Positions 51,516 through 60,714 of a DNA stretch of 64,000 nucleotides are shown in pieces (within the stretch, counting starts at the first letter, position 1; each line of letters starts with the position of its first letter). Location: assembly GCA_019422105.1 (NCBI GenBank), contig JAHZDZ010000001.1, positions 393,751 through 457,750 on the forward strand. The letters are read 5' to 3'. The position numbers and the translations under genes are program-made. Under the pieces are notes generated by a model. That model worked only from the letters and a program-made list of their open reading frames with translations. It searched no databases and had not been told where the DNA came from. Origin of the DNA: Bacillota bacterium (GTDB lineage: Bacteria; Bacillota; Clostridia; Lachnospirales; Anaerotignaceae).

Positions 51516-52871
51516 ATGGATAAAGATTGTTTTCAGGATATGCTGGTAAAAAGAGCAGTACAGACAGGCTTTTCCGACTGCGAGGTTTATTATGAGGGCG
51601 GAAAAAGCTTTGAGGTTATGATATATGAGGGCGAGATTGCCCATTATGAAAACAGCGTACAGCAGGGTGTTTCCTTTCGGGGTCTGTTTAACGGCAGCAT
51701 GGGATATGCCTACTCCGAAAAAGTGGAGGAGGATGCCATTGACTATCTGGTAAAGGAAGCCATGGAAAACGCATGCATTATAGAAAATGAGGAGGAAGAG
51801 CCCTTATACGGTGGTGAAGAAGAGTATCCCGCTTTAGAGGGTTTTTCCGAAGCTCTAGCACAGATAAGGGACAGTCAAAAAATTGAGGATGCAAAAAGAA
51901 TGGAGGCCAGCGCCAAGGGGCAGAGCAGTGAAATTATGGCTGTTGATTATTGCTTGAACGGATACAGCGAGGGAGAAGTTTCCATCAAAAACAGCAGAGG
52001 TCTTTCCGTATCTTACCGTAATAACTGTGCGACTGCCTATGTATCCGCTATCGCCCAAAGGGGCAATGACATTAAAACAGCGGGAGAATACTTTATCGGT
52101 CAGGATTATGCCTCCTTCAAGCCTGAGGAAATGGGTAAAGCTGCTGCCGGTCAGGCTGTAAGTCATTTAGGCGCGGAAAGCACAATTTCAGGCGACTACA
52201 GCGTGGTACTGAAAAATCAGGTAATGTCAGATCTGCTGGCGACATTCTCGGGTGTATTTTTTGCTGAAAATATACAAAAGGGCTTCTCCCTTTTAGGGGA
52301 TAAAAAGGGCACAGCCATCGCCTCCTCAGGAGTAACACTTCGAGACGACGGGCTTTTGGAGGGAGGCTTTGGCTCCGCCCCCTTTGACTCAGAGGGCGTA
52401 AGCTGTAAAAATAAGGCAGTAATCGAAAAGGGTATTCTTCAAACATTACTGTATAACCTGAAATCAGCCCAAAAAGACGGCGTACCCTCCACAGGAAACG
52501 GCTTCAAACCATCCTTCCAGTCTCCCGTTGTGACGGCCTGTACAAATTTTTATCTGGAAAAGGGAAGCCACACACAGGCTGAGCTTTTCAGCCTCCTGAA
52601 GGACGGACTCTATATTACAGAGGTGGCCGGCCTTCATTCCGGGGCGAACAGTATCTCCGGCGATTTCTCTTTATCCGCAGAAGGATTTCTTATAAAAGAC
52701 GGCAAAATAGATGCCCCCGTGGAGCAAATCACCATCGCCGGCAACTTTTACGAGCTTTTAAATAGGATAACGGAAACCGGAAACGATCTCCGCTTCAATC
52801 TTCCCTCCGGCGGCGGCGTTTTTGGTTCGCCGTCTGTACTCATAGAAAAAATGGCGGTAGCCGGACTGTAA
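51516..52871 (+). CDS. tldE: TldE/PmbA family partner of TldD
   Basis: A 451-residue TldD/PmbA family protein without the HExxxH zinc motif, as expected for the non-catalytic partner. Conserved parts: AHYENSVQQGVSFRGLFNGS, LNGYSEGEVSIKNSRGLSVS, LKDGLYITEVAGLHSGANSI and FSLSAEGFLIKDGKI. It forms the channel-forming half of the TldD/E protease. Same operon as tldD. Confidence 0.92.
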   Translation: MDKDCFQDMLVKRAVQTGFSDCEVYYEGGKSFEVMIYEGEIAHYENSVQQGVSFRGLFNGSMGYAYSEKVEEDAIDYLVKEAMENACIIENEEEEPLYGGEEEYPALEGFSEALAQIRDSQKIEDAKRMEASAKGQSSEIMAVDYCLNGYSEGEVSIKNSRGLSVSYRNNCATAYVSAIAQRGNDIKTAGEYFIGQDYASFKPEEMGKAAAGQAVSHLGAESTISGDYSVVLKNQVMSDLLATFSGVFFAENIQKGFSLLGDKKGTAIASSGVTLRDDGLLEGGFGSAPFDSEGVSCKNKAVIEKGILQTLLYNLKSAQKDGVPSTGNGFKPSFQSPVVTACTNFYLEKGSHTQAELFSLLKDGLYITEVAGLHSGANSISGDFSLSAEGFLIKDGKIDAPVEQITIAGNFYELLNRITETGNDLRFNLPSGGGVFGSPSVLIEKMAVAGL

Positions 52872-52895
52872 CAGATATCACTGCCGCGAAAATCA

Positions 52896-52996
52896 AAAGC
52901 TTGAGGGTCTGTCTCCGTTTTGCTTCGGTTGGTGCTAAGTAAACGTCCCATGGACGTTCAGTCCCCCGCAAGCTTCCACAGACTAGCCCTTGACCC
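52896..52996. repeat. Repeat family B, copy 3
   Basis: CTTGAGGG at the left and CCCGCAAG at the right form an imperfect outer stem enclosing AACGTCC-CAT-GGACGTT. CACAGACTAGCCCTTGACCC follows, as in copy 1 (CACAGAGATGATACCCCTTG then ACCC). It lies just after tldE. Confidence 0.55.
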
Positions 52997-52997
52997 T

Positions 52998-53027
52998 AAA
53001 GAAACCGCGTATCTACGCGGTTTCTTT
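52998..53027 (+). terminator. Intrinsic terminator after tldE
   Basis: AAAGAAACCGCGTA and TACGCGGTTTCTTT, a perfect 14-bp stem with a 2-nt loop, followed by a modest T-rich stretch (TTTTTGC after 10 nt). Confidence 0.7.
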
Positions 53028-53115
53028 CAAAGTTTTTGCTCTGTTTTTTTCAAAAAGCGTATAGGTTTGGGAAAAGCCCAAGGTTTTTTTGCACTCCCAC
53101 CTTAGTTTTTTCTCC

Positions 53116-53949
53116 TTATTGCCCTCCTTGCTTGGCCCGCAATATATCCCGAAGCTGCGTCACCGAAACAAACTCTATACCATCCTTTTCAAGCTCCGGC
53201 GCTAATTCTTTAATTGCCTGGGCTGTTATTTTGCCCCCCTCCGGACCCACATGGCCTATAGCCAGAGCGGTTCCTTTGCTTAACGCAATTTTCCCTGCTT
53301 CCCTGAGCCTCTCCTTCACCACATTGATGTCATCAGTGCTGTCCAGAAAAACATCCCTGGCTATTAGTATCATATCCTTATTCTCACAGGCAAATTCCGC
53401 CTGAGATTTGGCTGTCGTTTTACTGTCCACAAAAATAAGACCCTTCTCACAGGCTACCTCCATGACAGCGCTCAGACACCGTTTATCCTCCATGATAGCA
53501 GAGCCCATATGATTGTTTATACCAACGGCATATTTCACTACGCCGAGTGCCTCATTAACAGCCGCCTTGATTTCGTCATCCGTCATACTCCGAAATACGC
53601 CCTTGTCCCCCACCCAGGATTTTTTTCCTGTCAGAGATTCCATGGGCATATGTACAATCATTTCCTTTCCCGCCGCGTGAACAGCCTCCACATCGCCCAC
53701 AGAATTGTCGCTGAAGGGCATAATAGCCGCAGTCAGAGGAATATCAAGGCTCAGCATCTCCGCTGTGCCCTCTCCGTTATATCCAAAATCGTCAATCACA
53801 ATTGCCAGATAGGCTTTGGGCTGGGCTGCTGCGCTGGCCCTTACACTTTTCTTCTCCAAAATACCATATCCGCCGCCTAATACAAGGCATAAACAAAATA
53901 CCGCCAATAACCGCTTTAAAAGCGTTTTTTTTGATACAACCAAAATCAT
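53116..53949 (-). CDS. Divergent polysaccharide deacetylase (YibQ/SpoIID-like, DUF610 family)
   Basis: A 277-residue exported protein with one N-terminal hydrophobic segment (LLAVFCLCLVLGGGYGIL). The divergent polysaccharide deacetylase fold is shown by AYLAIVIDDFGYNGEGTAEM with metal-site Asp, LTAAIMPFSDNSVGDVEAVH, GKEMIVHMPMESLTG, GINNHMGSAI and ALAIGHVGPEGGKIT. The substrate is uncertain; the fold suggests cell-wall glycan. The ATG at 53949 with GGGAGG upstream is preferred to the longer frame from 54003. It lies after the surface-protein cluster on the same strand. Confidence 0.85.
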   Translation of the reverse strand: MILVVSKKTLLKRLLAVFCLCLVLGGGYGILEKKSVRASAAAQPKAYLAIVIDDFGYNGEGTAEMLSLDIPLTAAIMPFSDNSVGDVEAVHAAGKEMIVHMPMESLTGKKSWVGDKGVFRSMTDDEIKAAVNEALGVVKYAVGINNHMGSAIMEDKRCLSAVMEVACEKGLIFVDSKTTAKSQAEFACENKDMILIARDVFLDSTDDINVVKERLREAGKIALSKGTALAIGHVGPEGGKITAQAIKELAPELEKDGIEFVSVTQLRDILRAKQGGQ

Positions 53950-54031
53950 GGTAAAGCCTCCCAATGAAACAATTACTATATAGATATTATTCTTTTGCTT
54001 CATTTATACATGGACACGGACACTTACCATG

Positions 54032-54067
54032 AAAATAAGCATGGCGGGGGTATGCCATGCTTATTTC
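54032..54067 (-). terminator. Perfect inverted repeat upstream of the deacetylase gene
   Basis: AAATAAGCATGGC and GCCATGCTTATTT form a perfect 13-bp stem with loop GGGGGTAT, followed on the minus strand by TTTC. It is either a second terminator for the surface cluster or a leader structure of the deacetylase gene, whose start is 83 bp away. Confidence 0.55.
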
Positions 54068-54225
54068 CTGAATGATAACTGGTCTGTCAAACTGTCTATC
54101 CAAACTGATTGCCTCTTATACTCAACATGTCTCATTTTTCCATAATGACCACTTTACTCATTTATGAAAAAACCGCACAAAAATACTCTGAAAAAAAGCT
54201 CTTTTGTCCGCCTTCTTCTTTTAAA

Positions 54226-54250
54226 ATGCGGGCGGCGTTGCCGCCGCCCG
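54226..54250 (-). terminator. GC-rich terminator of the surface-protein cluster
   Basis: On the minus strand CGGGCGGC-GGCAAC-GCCGCCCG is followed by CATTTTAAAAG. It lies 66 bp after the stop of the 1503-residue protein; the T-tract is weak. Confidence 0.6.
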
Positions 54251-54315
54251 GGAACCTGTACCCTTCTTATCAAGTACAAGCTCTATAGGAATGCTCCCCT
54301 CAAGTCAGACAAATC

Positions 54316-57300
54316 TTATTCTGCCGACTGGCTTGATGGTTCCTCCTCCTTGGTCTGTGTTTCCTGCTCCTGCTCTGTAGTATCCGCTCCAATAACCTCT
54401 CCGGCCTGCTCATCGGCCGCCGGTGACATTACCTCCGCTAATTCCTCACTTGCCGCATTGATATTGCCAAATGCCCAGTGCGCACTTGTCACATCGCTGA
54501 ATCTTGATTCCATATCAGAATTTGCTTCTCTTTCCAAAAGCTTGTTGATAACCGTAACCGCTTCCGCTCTGGTGATATAGCTTTGAGGCTTAAAGCTGCC
54601 GTCAGGATAACCTGTAATGTAGCCTTCCTTGCTGACAGCATTAATCATGCCATTAGCCCAGTGGCCCTCGGTATCGTTAAACAGACTCTGGTAATCAATA
54701 CCCGCTTTCGCAAACTGGTTTACCACAGAAACAAACTCTGCTCTGGTAATATTATTCTCGGGACGGAATGTGCCATCCTCGTAGCCCTTCAAAATACCAT
54801 AGTCCTCCAGGAAACCGATGGAATTTGCGTACCATTTGTTTCCGTCAACATCTGTAAAGCTGTTTGCGTAGTACTGGCCGCTTACCAGCTTGTCCTCCAT
54901 AATTCTGGAGAAGATTGCCGCCACCTCAGCTCTTGTGATGGATAGCTCAGGTCCAAAGGTGCCATTTTCATAACCGCTGATATATGGTCCTGTCATTTCC
55001 TTGTCCAGTACAGGTGTTTTATATTCTTTGTCAGGTGTCTTGATTGGTTCTTCTTCAGGCTTCTCTTCTTCCGCCCTGCCTTTTTCGTAAAGCGCCGTCA
55101 ATTTGGTAGAGCCTGTAATTTTTAAGTCGTCCAAATCTACGACATCTCTGCCGTTTTTACTCCAGCCGATAAATTTAAAGCCTTCGTCAGCCATTACCTT
55201 AGGTGGATTTTCAGGATTATCGTTTTTCTTAACGCTCTCTGTTGTCTCACCCTTCAATGTACCGTGGTCACCCTTTAAGTAGGTTACGGTGTATTTTGCG
55301 GTTCCGCCGCCACCGCCGCCACCTCCACCGCCTCCACCGCCGCCGGATGGGGTGGAAGATTTAGAGGTTGGGGTTCCTGTTACTGCATTGGAAAGAATGC
55401 CTTCGCCTAAGCTTGTGCCGCCGTTATCCTCAGCCACTGCCGCCATGGTAATGGTATAGGTCTCCCCGCCGGTAAGCCCTGTAATTTCTTTGGATGCCGC
55501 ATCCTTATCTGCCGTTATTTTTGAAACTACGCCGTTAAGCTCCACATAGATATTGTAGCTGCTGATAACATCTGTACCACCCGGTACTGGCGCTGTAAAG
55601 TTCACAGTCAGCTTTTCTGTGCCGCTTGCTACGGAAGTAATGGCAGGCGCGTCAATTGCCTTTGTAAAGGCGTCTCCATTTTGAAGCGCCGGTGTACTTG
55701 CCTTATTGGTCTCTGTCTCTTTTACTCTTACATAGAGGTTGTTTGCCGGGATAGCATCCCGAAGCCCCTCAATGGTGTCACCCTTAAACTCTGTGGCATC
55801 TGCCCATGCAGCCGCATCAGGTGCGGATCCCGCGATAACATATTCATAAACCGTATCCGCGTCGCCGTCTGTCGTAAAGGAGAATGTGTTGTCCACATCG
55901 TTTACAACCGGTGCGCTGATGGTTACGGCACAAGCCGCTTTCTCAACCGCCGCAGACCATGCGCTCTCCTGAGAACCAACTACATTGTTGGCAGGATCTT
56001 CCTTGCCGCTTACGACAAGCTTCACATACTTGCCGATGTTGTCAGCCGTTAAGGTGTAGCTGCCTGCTGTGGATACAGGTGTCAAAGCGGATACGTCTGC
56101 TGTATTGTCCGCGGATACATACCATGCGTAGGAAACGTTGTCCCCAAGGTTACCTGTTCCGCCGTTGACATTCGCAGGACCCATGGAGGAGATGTCAGCA
56201 ATCAGCTCTACATTATATATCGCATCACCTTCGATTGTCGGCGTTCCCGTAAGGGCCTCGCCGGCCTCTGAAATTCTGGAAGTAGAGGTTTCGCTGCCGG
56301 AAGCACCGCTTAACTCTGTCGCTGTGGCTACGCAATAAATAAATTTGCCAAGGTCAGCCCTTACCAAGGTATAGGTCTCCCCTGTTGCGCTGTCAATGGC
56401 AACGCCATCGCCTACAGCGTCGTCAGCCCTGTACCACTGGAGGGTATAGTTGCTCAGACCGCTTGGGTCTAATGAATTGCCGTCCGCAATACCCAATACT
56501 GCGCCGATATTGTTGCCTGATTTTTTCTCAATGTCAAAAGCGCCGGAAACAGCCTTATTGGTAATTTGGCCTGTTTTTCCGCTGACAGCCTCCGCTGTAG
56601 TGAAATTGTCCGCCTTTGCGGCAGGAGCGCTTACCTTGACATAAATGTATTTGTTTACGTCTTCAGCTGCCACGGTATAGGTATTGCCTGTAGCGCCGCC
56701 GATTGCCGTGCCCGCGTCAGTAGCGTCCGTACTGTCTGCTCTGTACCACTGATACTCAAAGGTAATGCCGTTTGTGGCAAAGGTAGCAGGGGTAACAGCA
56801 CCTGCTGTCAAAGTACCGCCGTTAGCCGCCGTACCTGTAATATCGCCTACGCTGAAGCCGTCAGCAGGGCTGATTGTCGCCGTAAGCTTTAGCTCGCCGC
56901 TTGTAGGAAGCTTATAGTTATCTTTATCGGTGCCTGTCAATTCCAAATTACCGCTTGCAATTGAAACTTCTTTTTCTTCTCCCGCATCCATAGCGTCATT
57001 TGCGGATGGTGCGGAATCCTGGAAGGTTGCGTCCTGAGCGCCTGCTGCCTTTACATTGACAGATACAACGTCTCCATCTACCACACCCTCAAAGCTTCCT
57101 TCCGGAAGAGCTGTGCCGGCAGGAATGGATACCGTTGGAGAATTGTCGTAGGTTTTATCAGCCGCTGCCCATGCTGTAGCATTCGGGTTCCAACTAATCT
57201 CCTTTGGAACAACTTTGAATTTAATGGTTACAGTGGCTTCTGTGCTGCTTGAAGATTCGCCTACTGTCACTGTGGATGTGTATGCTTCGTCACTTGCCGG

Positions 57301-58827
57301 CTTGCCGGTTGCCGGAGCAATTTTAAACTCAAATTTACCTGTAGAAGGTGCAAGAGTTTTACTTGATGTATCACCTGTTACTGTAAACGCACTGCTCATG
57401 TCGGTATTTGTATAATCTGCATTCATTGAAACGTTGCCTGTGTTTGTGAATGTGATTGTTACGCTTGCCGGAGCTGCATAGCCATATTCCAGTTCGCCGA
57501 AATCGATTGTGTTTGAGTTGGCATCAAAGCTTGGGAATTGGTCGGTTGGCGTTGAAGTTGCTGTTGTTGTCACAGTCAGCGCCGGAGCGGACACTGTTGG
57601 TGTAATGCCTGTCACTTCTGTGTCGGAAGAAACAGTGTAGTATTTCGCCGCGTCCGAACCCTCCGCGTCATTAAAGCGAAGCTTGATATCATGGCTTATT
57701 CCAGCGTCAAGGCTAATCTTGTAAGCGTTAGCGCCGGTGGTGGAAACTGCGTTATAGGTGCCTGAATAGCTTCCCTCGCCCTTCTTAACATCGTACTCAA
57801 GCTTTGCCCCTGCTTTCGGTTTAAATGCAGTGGAATCCAGTGTAATACCCTCGTTTGTCACAGTGGCGTTGCCGCCATTGCCTGTATTTACCGCCACAGG
57901 CGCCGTCAGTGTAATTTTGGAAGGTGTGACAGGACCGTCCGTTGCCGTTACCTCCGCGGAATCCCCCGCAACGGTTGCATCGCTTGAAATAGCCTTTACA
58001 ACAACATTGTAGGTTCCCGCAGCCGTGTAATCGGCATTTGTCGGATCCAATGGGATGTTTTTCGTCACCACGGTACTGCTATCAGTGCTGTCGGGATTAA
58101 CGGTGGCCGTCTCAACCTCCGTACCATCACTGGAAGCCTGTACGGACACGGTATAATAATCTACCTTGCCATGGTCGTCGCCGTCAGGGGTAATGGTGAT
58201 GTCGATACCGCTGTCATCGCCCGAAGCCGCTGCAATAGAAGCGGATGGGTCTTTCATGGCCGCCGCTGCAGGAACCTCCACATTGCCGGAAGCGTCTACG
58301 GTGAAATTGTCTGACCCTCTATCGCTAGGTCCATCGCCGCTCCAAACAATAACAACATAATCATATCCCGCTTCAAGTTTAGTACCATCAACGGTAATCT
58401 GTCCTGTATCATTAGAAGCAATTCTTTGTAATCCATAGCCACCTATACCTCCGCTAACTTCACCAGCAAAAGTATCATCTATGGTAGTTCCTGCTTTTAT
58501 GGCATCAATTAAAGTTTTTGTGAAATACTTCGTATTTTCCCCCAATATAAGCGCTGAATTGGGGTTTCCGTTAAGTCCAACAACATTTTCATCTTCGCTG
58601 TCTTTATCATAGTTGAACTGCTCAATTGTCATTATATTAGCATAGATATCACCGGCGCCATGACTGCCTCCGGTTGTTACATCAATAACAATTCCTCCAC
58701 TTATGCTGCCTGTTACGCCTGTCACAACAGCATAATCGCTGGCTGCAGCAAAAACATTAGGCGCAAGACCCAGTATCATTGCCGCTGCTGTAAAAACGCT
58801 AACAGCTTTTTTTAACAATCCTTTCAT
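54316..58827 (-). CDS. Large SLH-anchored surface protein with Ig-like, FnIII and InlB-type domains
   Basis: A 1503-residue exported protein. The signal peptide is MKGLLKKAVSVFTAAAMILG then LAPNVFAAA. A string of beta-sandwich modules follows: an N-terminal domain of unknown type, FITFTNTGN-like choice-of-anchor domain (about 430-540), a YDG/MBG-type domain, three similar Ig-like repeats marked by FEYQWYRADST, TLQWYRADDA and SYAWYVSADNT (about 700-980), and an FnIII domain. A 14-glycine tract encoded by a GGC/GGT-type repeat (55303-55347) joins an InlB repeat (GFKFIGWSKNG) to three or four SLH repeats and an acidic Gln/Glu tail. The SLH repeats tie it to secondary wall polymer. Last gene of the cluster; 24 bp after the cohesin-like gene. 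Confidence 0.9.
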   Translation of the reverse strand: MKGLLKKAVSVFTAAAMILGLAPNVFAAASDYAVVTGVTGSISGGIVIDVTTGGSHGAGDIYANIMTIEQFNYDKDSEDENVVGLNGNPNSALILGENTKYFTKTLIDAIKAGTTIDDTFAGEVSGGIGGYGLQRIASNDTGQITVDGTKLEAGYDYVVIVWSGDGPSDRGSDNFTVDASGNVEVPAAAAMKDPSASIAAASGDDSGIDITITPDGDDHGKVDYYTVSVQASSDGTEVETATVNPDSTDSSTVVTKNIPLDPTNADYTAAGTYNVVVKAISSDATVAGDSAEVTATDGPVTPSKITLTAPVAVNTGNGGNATVTNEGITLDSTAFKPKAGAKLEYDVKKGEGSYSGTYNAVSTTGANAYKISLDAGISHDIKLRFNDAEGSDAAKYYTVSSDTEVTGITPTVSAPALTVTTTATSTPTDQFPSFDANSNTIDFGELEYGYAAPASVTITFTNTGNVSMNADYTNTDMSSAFTVTGDTSSKTLAPSTGKFEFKIAPATGKPASDEAYTSTVTVGESSSSTEATVTIKFKVVPKEISWNPNATAWAAADKTYDNSPTVSIPAGTALPEGSFEGVVDGDVVSVNVKAAGAQDATFQDSAPSANDAMDAGEEKEVSIASGNLELTGTDKDNYKLPTSGELKLTATISPADGFSVGDITGTAANGGTLTAGAVTPATFATNGITFEYQWYRADSTDATDAGTAIGGATGNTYTVAAEDVNKYIYVKVSAPAAKADNFTTAEAVSGKTGQITNKAVSGAFDIEKKSGNNIGAVLGIADGNSLDPSGLSNYTLQWYRADDAVGDGVAIDSATGETYTLVRADLGKFIYCVATATELSGASGSETSTSRISEAGEALTGTPTIEGDAIYNVELIADISSMGPANVNGGTGNLGDNVSYAWYVSADNTADVSALTPVSTAGSYTLTADNIGKYVKLVVSGKEDPANNVVGSQESAWSAAVEKAACAVTISAPVVNDVDNTFSFTTDGDADTVYEYVIAGSAPDAAAWADATEFKGDTIEGLRDAIPANNLYVRVKETETNKASTPALQNGDAFTKAIDAPAITSVASGTEKLTVNFTAPVPGGTDVISSYNIYVELNGVVSKITADKDAASKEITGLTGGETYTITMAAVAEDNGGTSLGEGILSNAVTGTPTSKSSTPSGGGGGGGGGGGGGGTAKYTVTYLKGDHGTLKGETTESVKKNDNPENPPKVMADEGFKFIGWSKNGRDVVDLDDLKITGSTKLTALYEKGRAEEEKPEEEPIKTPDKEYKTPVLDKEMTGPYISGYENGTFGPELSITRAEVAAIFSRIMEDKLVSGQYYANSFTDVDGNKWYANSIGFLEDYGILKGYEDGTFRPENNITRAEFVSVVNQFAKAGIDYQSLFNDTEGHWANGMINAVSKEGYITGYPDGSFKPQSYITRAEAVTVINKLLEREANSDMESRFSDVTSAHWAFGNINAASEELAEVMSPAADEQAGEVIGADTTEQEQETQTKEEEPSSQSAE

Positions 58828-58851
58828 ATTTTACCTCCTGTTTAATGAACC

Positions 58852-60714
58852 TTAAGTTCTATTGTTCGGTATAGCATCCAGTGCAGAATTAAGCACCGCC
58901 GCTGCCATTTCATCATGACTTATCGGTTCATTATTATTTTCTTTTATTGCCTTATAAATACGCCTTTTGGCATTTGCTGCCCCGGGTCCTCCCTGGGAAC
59001 TTAAGTACGGCACCCCTAGTATTTTTAAAGTATCTGTACTAAATTTAGTATTCCAATTTCTGTATATATTTGATACTTCACTATCCGTTAACTCAGCATT
59101 ATCAGAAGCCATATTATATTCAGCACAGATTCTGTTGACATCGCCTACAGTACCCAATATAACAAATCCGTCTTTACCGTCTCTTAAAATGTCAATTTGA
59201 GCAGACTTATTACTGCAATAGTTAACCCAATCTGAGTTTTCCGTTAAATCTATTAGATTATATTTAACAGTAGTGGTGGCAGTAGTAACTACTATCTCAG
59301 CTGAGGTTTTATCCTTGTTTTCTATTTCTATCATAGAATACAATGTTCCGCTTGCTGTAGTCATTACAACCTTTAACGCCGGCTTTTTCAGTCTGGTTAT
59401 ACCTGAATTTTGGTCATTCTTTCTTTCAATGTCAATAACTATAGAATAGTCACCATATTCTGGTGTAGGTGTGCCAAACCGCCCCATATTATTCTTTACG
59501 GCAGTCGCGGTATAATATTTTCGTCCATTATTAATCTCCGAATTCTCCATATATCCCGCCTTTACAATCATATTGCCGGATATATTGGCAAAATCCGTAC
59601 CGTTGGCCGCCGCCACTTCATCTTCCGTAGCATAGGCTGTAAAGGTGTCCTCCAAAGTATCGGAGGTAACCACTATCCATTTGGCAAAGCTGTAACCCTT
59701 TTTGTTGCGCAGGGGATAGGCCGCGTTATCCACATACAGGGGTAAATCCGGCTTTAAGGCGCCGTTTTCGTCCCTGTCCGCAGAGGCATACATGAATTTC
59801 TCCTGAAACTCCTGTATGGACTGCTTTGTCTCCTCTGAAACCGCTCCTATGGGGACAGCTATTGCTCCCATCAGCCTATCATCCCAGTCATAAAAGGAAA
59901 CCGACGCCATACCCTCGGCGCTGCCGCCACCGCCGGTATCGGCGCTCTCGCCCTTTTCAATCCATTTCATCACAGGCTCTTCCATGCGCTCATTTTCACC
60001 GATTTTCAAGTTTTCAACAATCGATCCGGCTGCATCCTTTGTCAGCGGGCGGGAGTAGTATTCCACCGCTGTTCCCGCTTCCTGTTTTCCTGTAAAATAT
60101 ACCGCCAGTGCACTTAACGGCGAATAATACGCCGCCGCGTCAGAAGCCAGACGCAGTGCAGACGAAGCCGAGCCCAAGGCTATGGTATCGCTGTGCACAT
60201 CCTCCTTGGAATGGCCTTCCGTATATTTGAAAACTGCCGTGACGCTTCGAGCACCGTTCAGAGCCCCGAGGGGCGAAGCCGTCTCTGTCTCCAAATACAG
60301 GTAACCCTTCCTGCCGTAGGGGCTTTCCAAAGTGATACCGTCAAAATATGCCAGTGCAGTTTTGCCGCTGAAAGCCTTCTCACCTACTGTTTCCAGCGGA
60401 ACCGCCCCGCTCCAGCTGCCGGCGCCCGTTGTATCATAGGGCACCTGGCTTCCTCCCCACCTTACAGGCTCCAATACTGTGGAATCAAACTCCAGTACCA
60501 CGCCCGCGGAGTGAAAGCTCTCCATTCCGGAGGTAATATCAAGCCCTACCTCCAGATATGTGTCGTTTATATTGGATGCCGTAACTGTCAATTTCGGCTT
60601 TTCAGGAGCAGGCGTCTCACCCTCCTCCGCCATACAGCCAAAGGAGGACAGCAAAGATACCACTACAGCGGCAGCCAATATTTGCATCCCTTTTTTTACT
60701 CTCCCTTTTCTCAT
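58852..60714 (-). CDS. Exported protein with N-terminal cohesin-like domain and InlB-type repeat
   Basis: A 620-residue exported protein. The signal region ends SSFGCMAEE, perhaps a lipoprotein although the lipobox is unusual. Residues about 40-200 look cohesin-like: EVGLDITSGMESFHSAGVVL, EFDSTVLEPV, ALAYFDGITLE and SVTAVFKYTEG. An InlB-like repeat (KKGYSFAKWIVV) lies near 340. The C-terminal 230 residues (VMTTASGTLYSMIEIENKDK; VTTATTTVKYNLIDL; LGTVGDVNRICAEYN) are not recognised. The ATG at 60714 shares one base with the upstream stop (TGATG), so it is translationally coupled to the dockerin protein gene. No SLH domain, so surface retention would need partners. Confidence 0.72.
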   Translation of the reverse strand: MRKGRVKKGMQILAAAVVVSLLSSFGCMAEEGETPAPEKPKLTVTASNINDTYLEVGLDITSGMESFHSAGVVLEFDSTVLEPVRWGGSQVPYDTTGAGSWSGAVPLETVGEKAFSGKTALAYFDGITLESPYGRKGYLYLETETASPLGALNGARSVTAVFKYTEGHSKEDVHSDTIALGSASSALRLASDAAAYYSPLSALAVYFTGKQEAGTAVEYYSRPLTKDAAGSIVENLKIGENERMEEPVMKWIEKGESADTGGGGSAEGMASVSFYDWDDRLMGAIAVPIGAVSEETKQSIQEFQEKFMYASADRDENGALKPDLPLYVDNAAYPLRNKKGYSFAKWIVVTSDTLEDTFTAYATEDEVAAANGTDFANISGNMIVKAGYMENSEINNGRKYYTATAVKNNMGRFGTPTPEYGDYSIVIDIERKNDQNSGITRLKKPALKVVMTTASGTLYSMIEIENKDKTSAEIVVTTATTTVKYNLIDLTENSDWVNYCSNKSAQIDILRDGKDGFVILGTVGDVNRICAEYNMASDNAELTDSEVSNIYRNWNTKFSTDTLKILGVPYLSSQGGPGAANAKRRIYKAIKENNNEPISHDEMAAAVLNSALDAIPNNRT

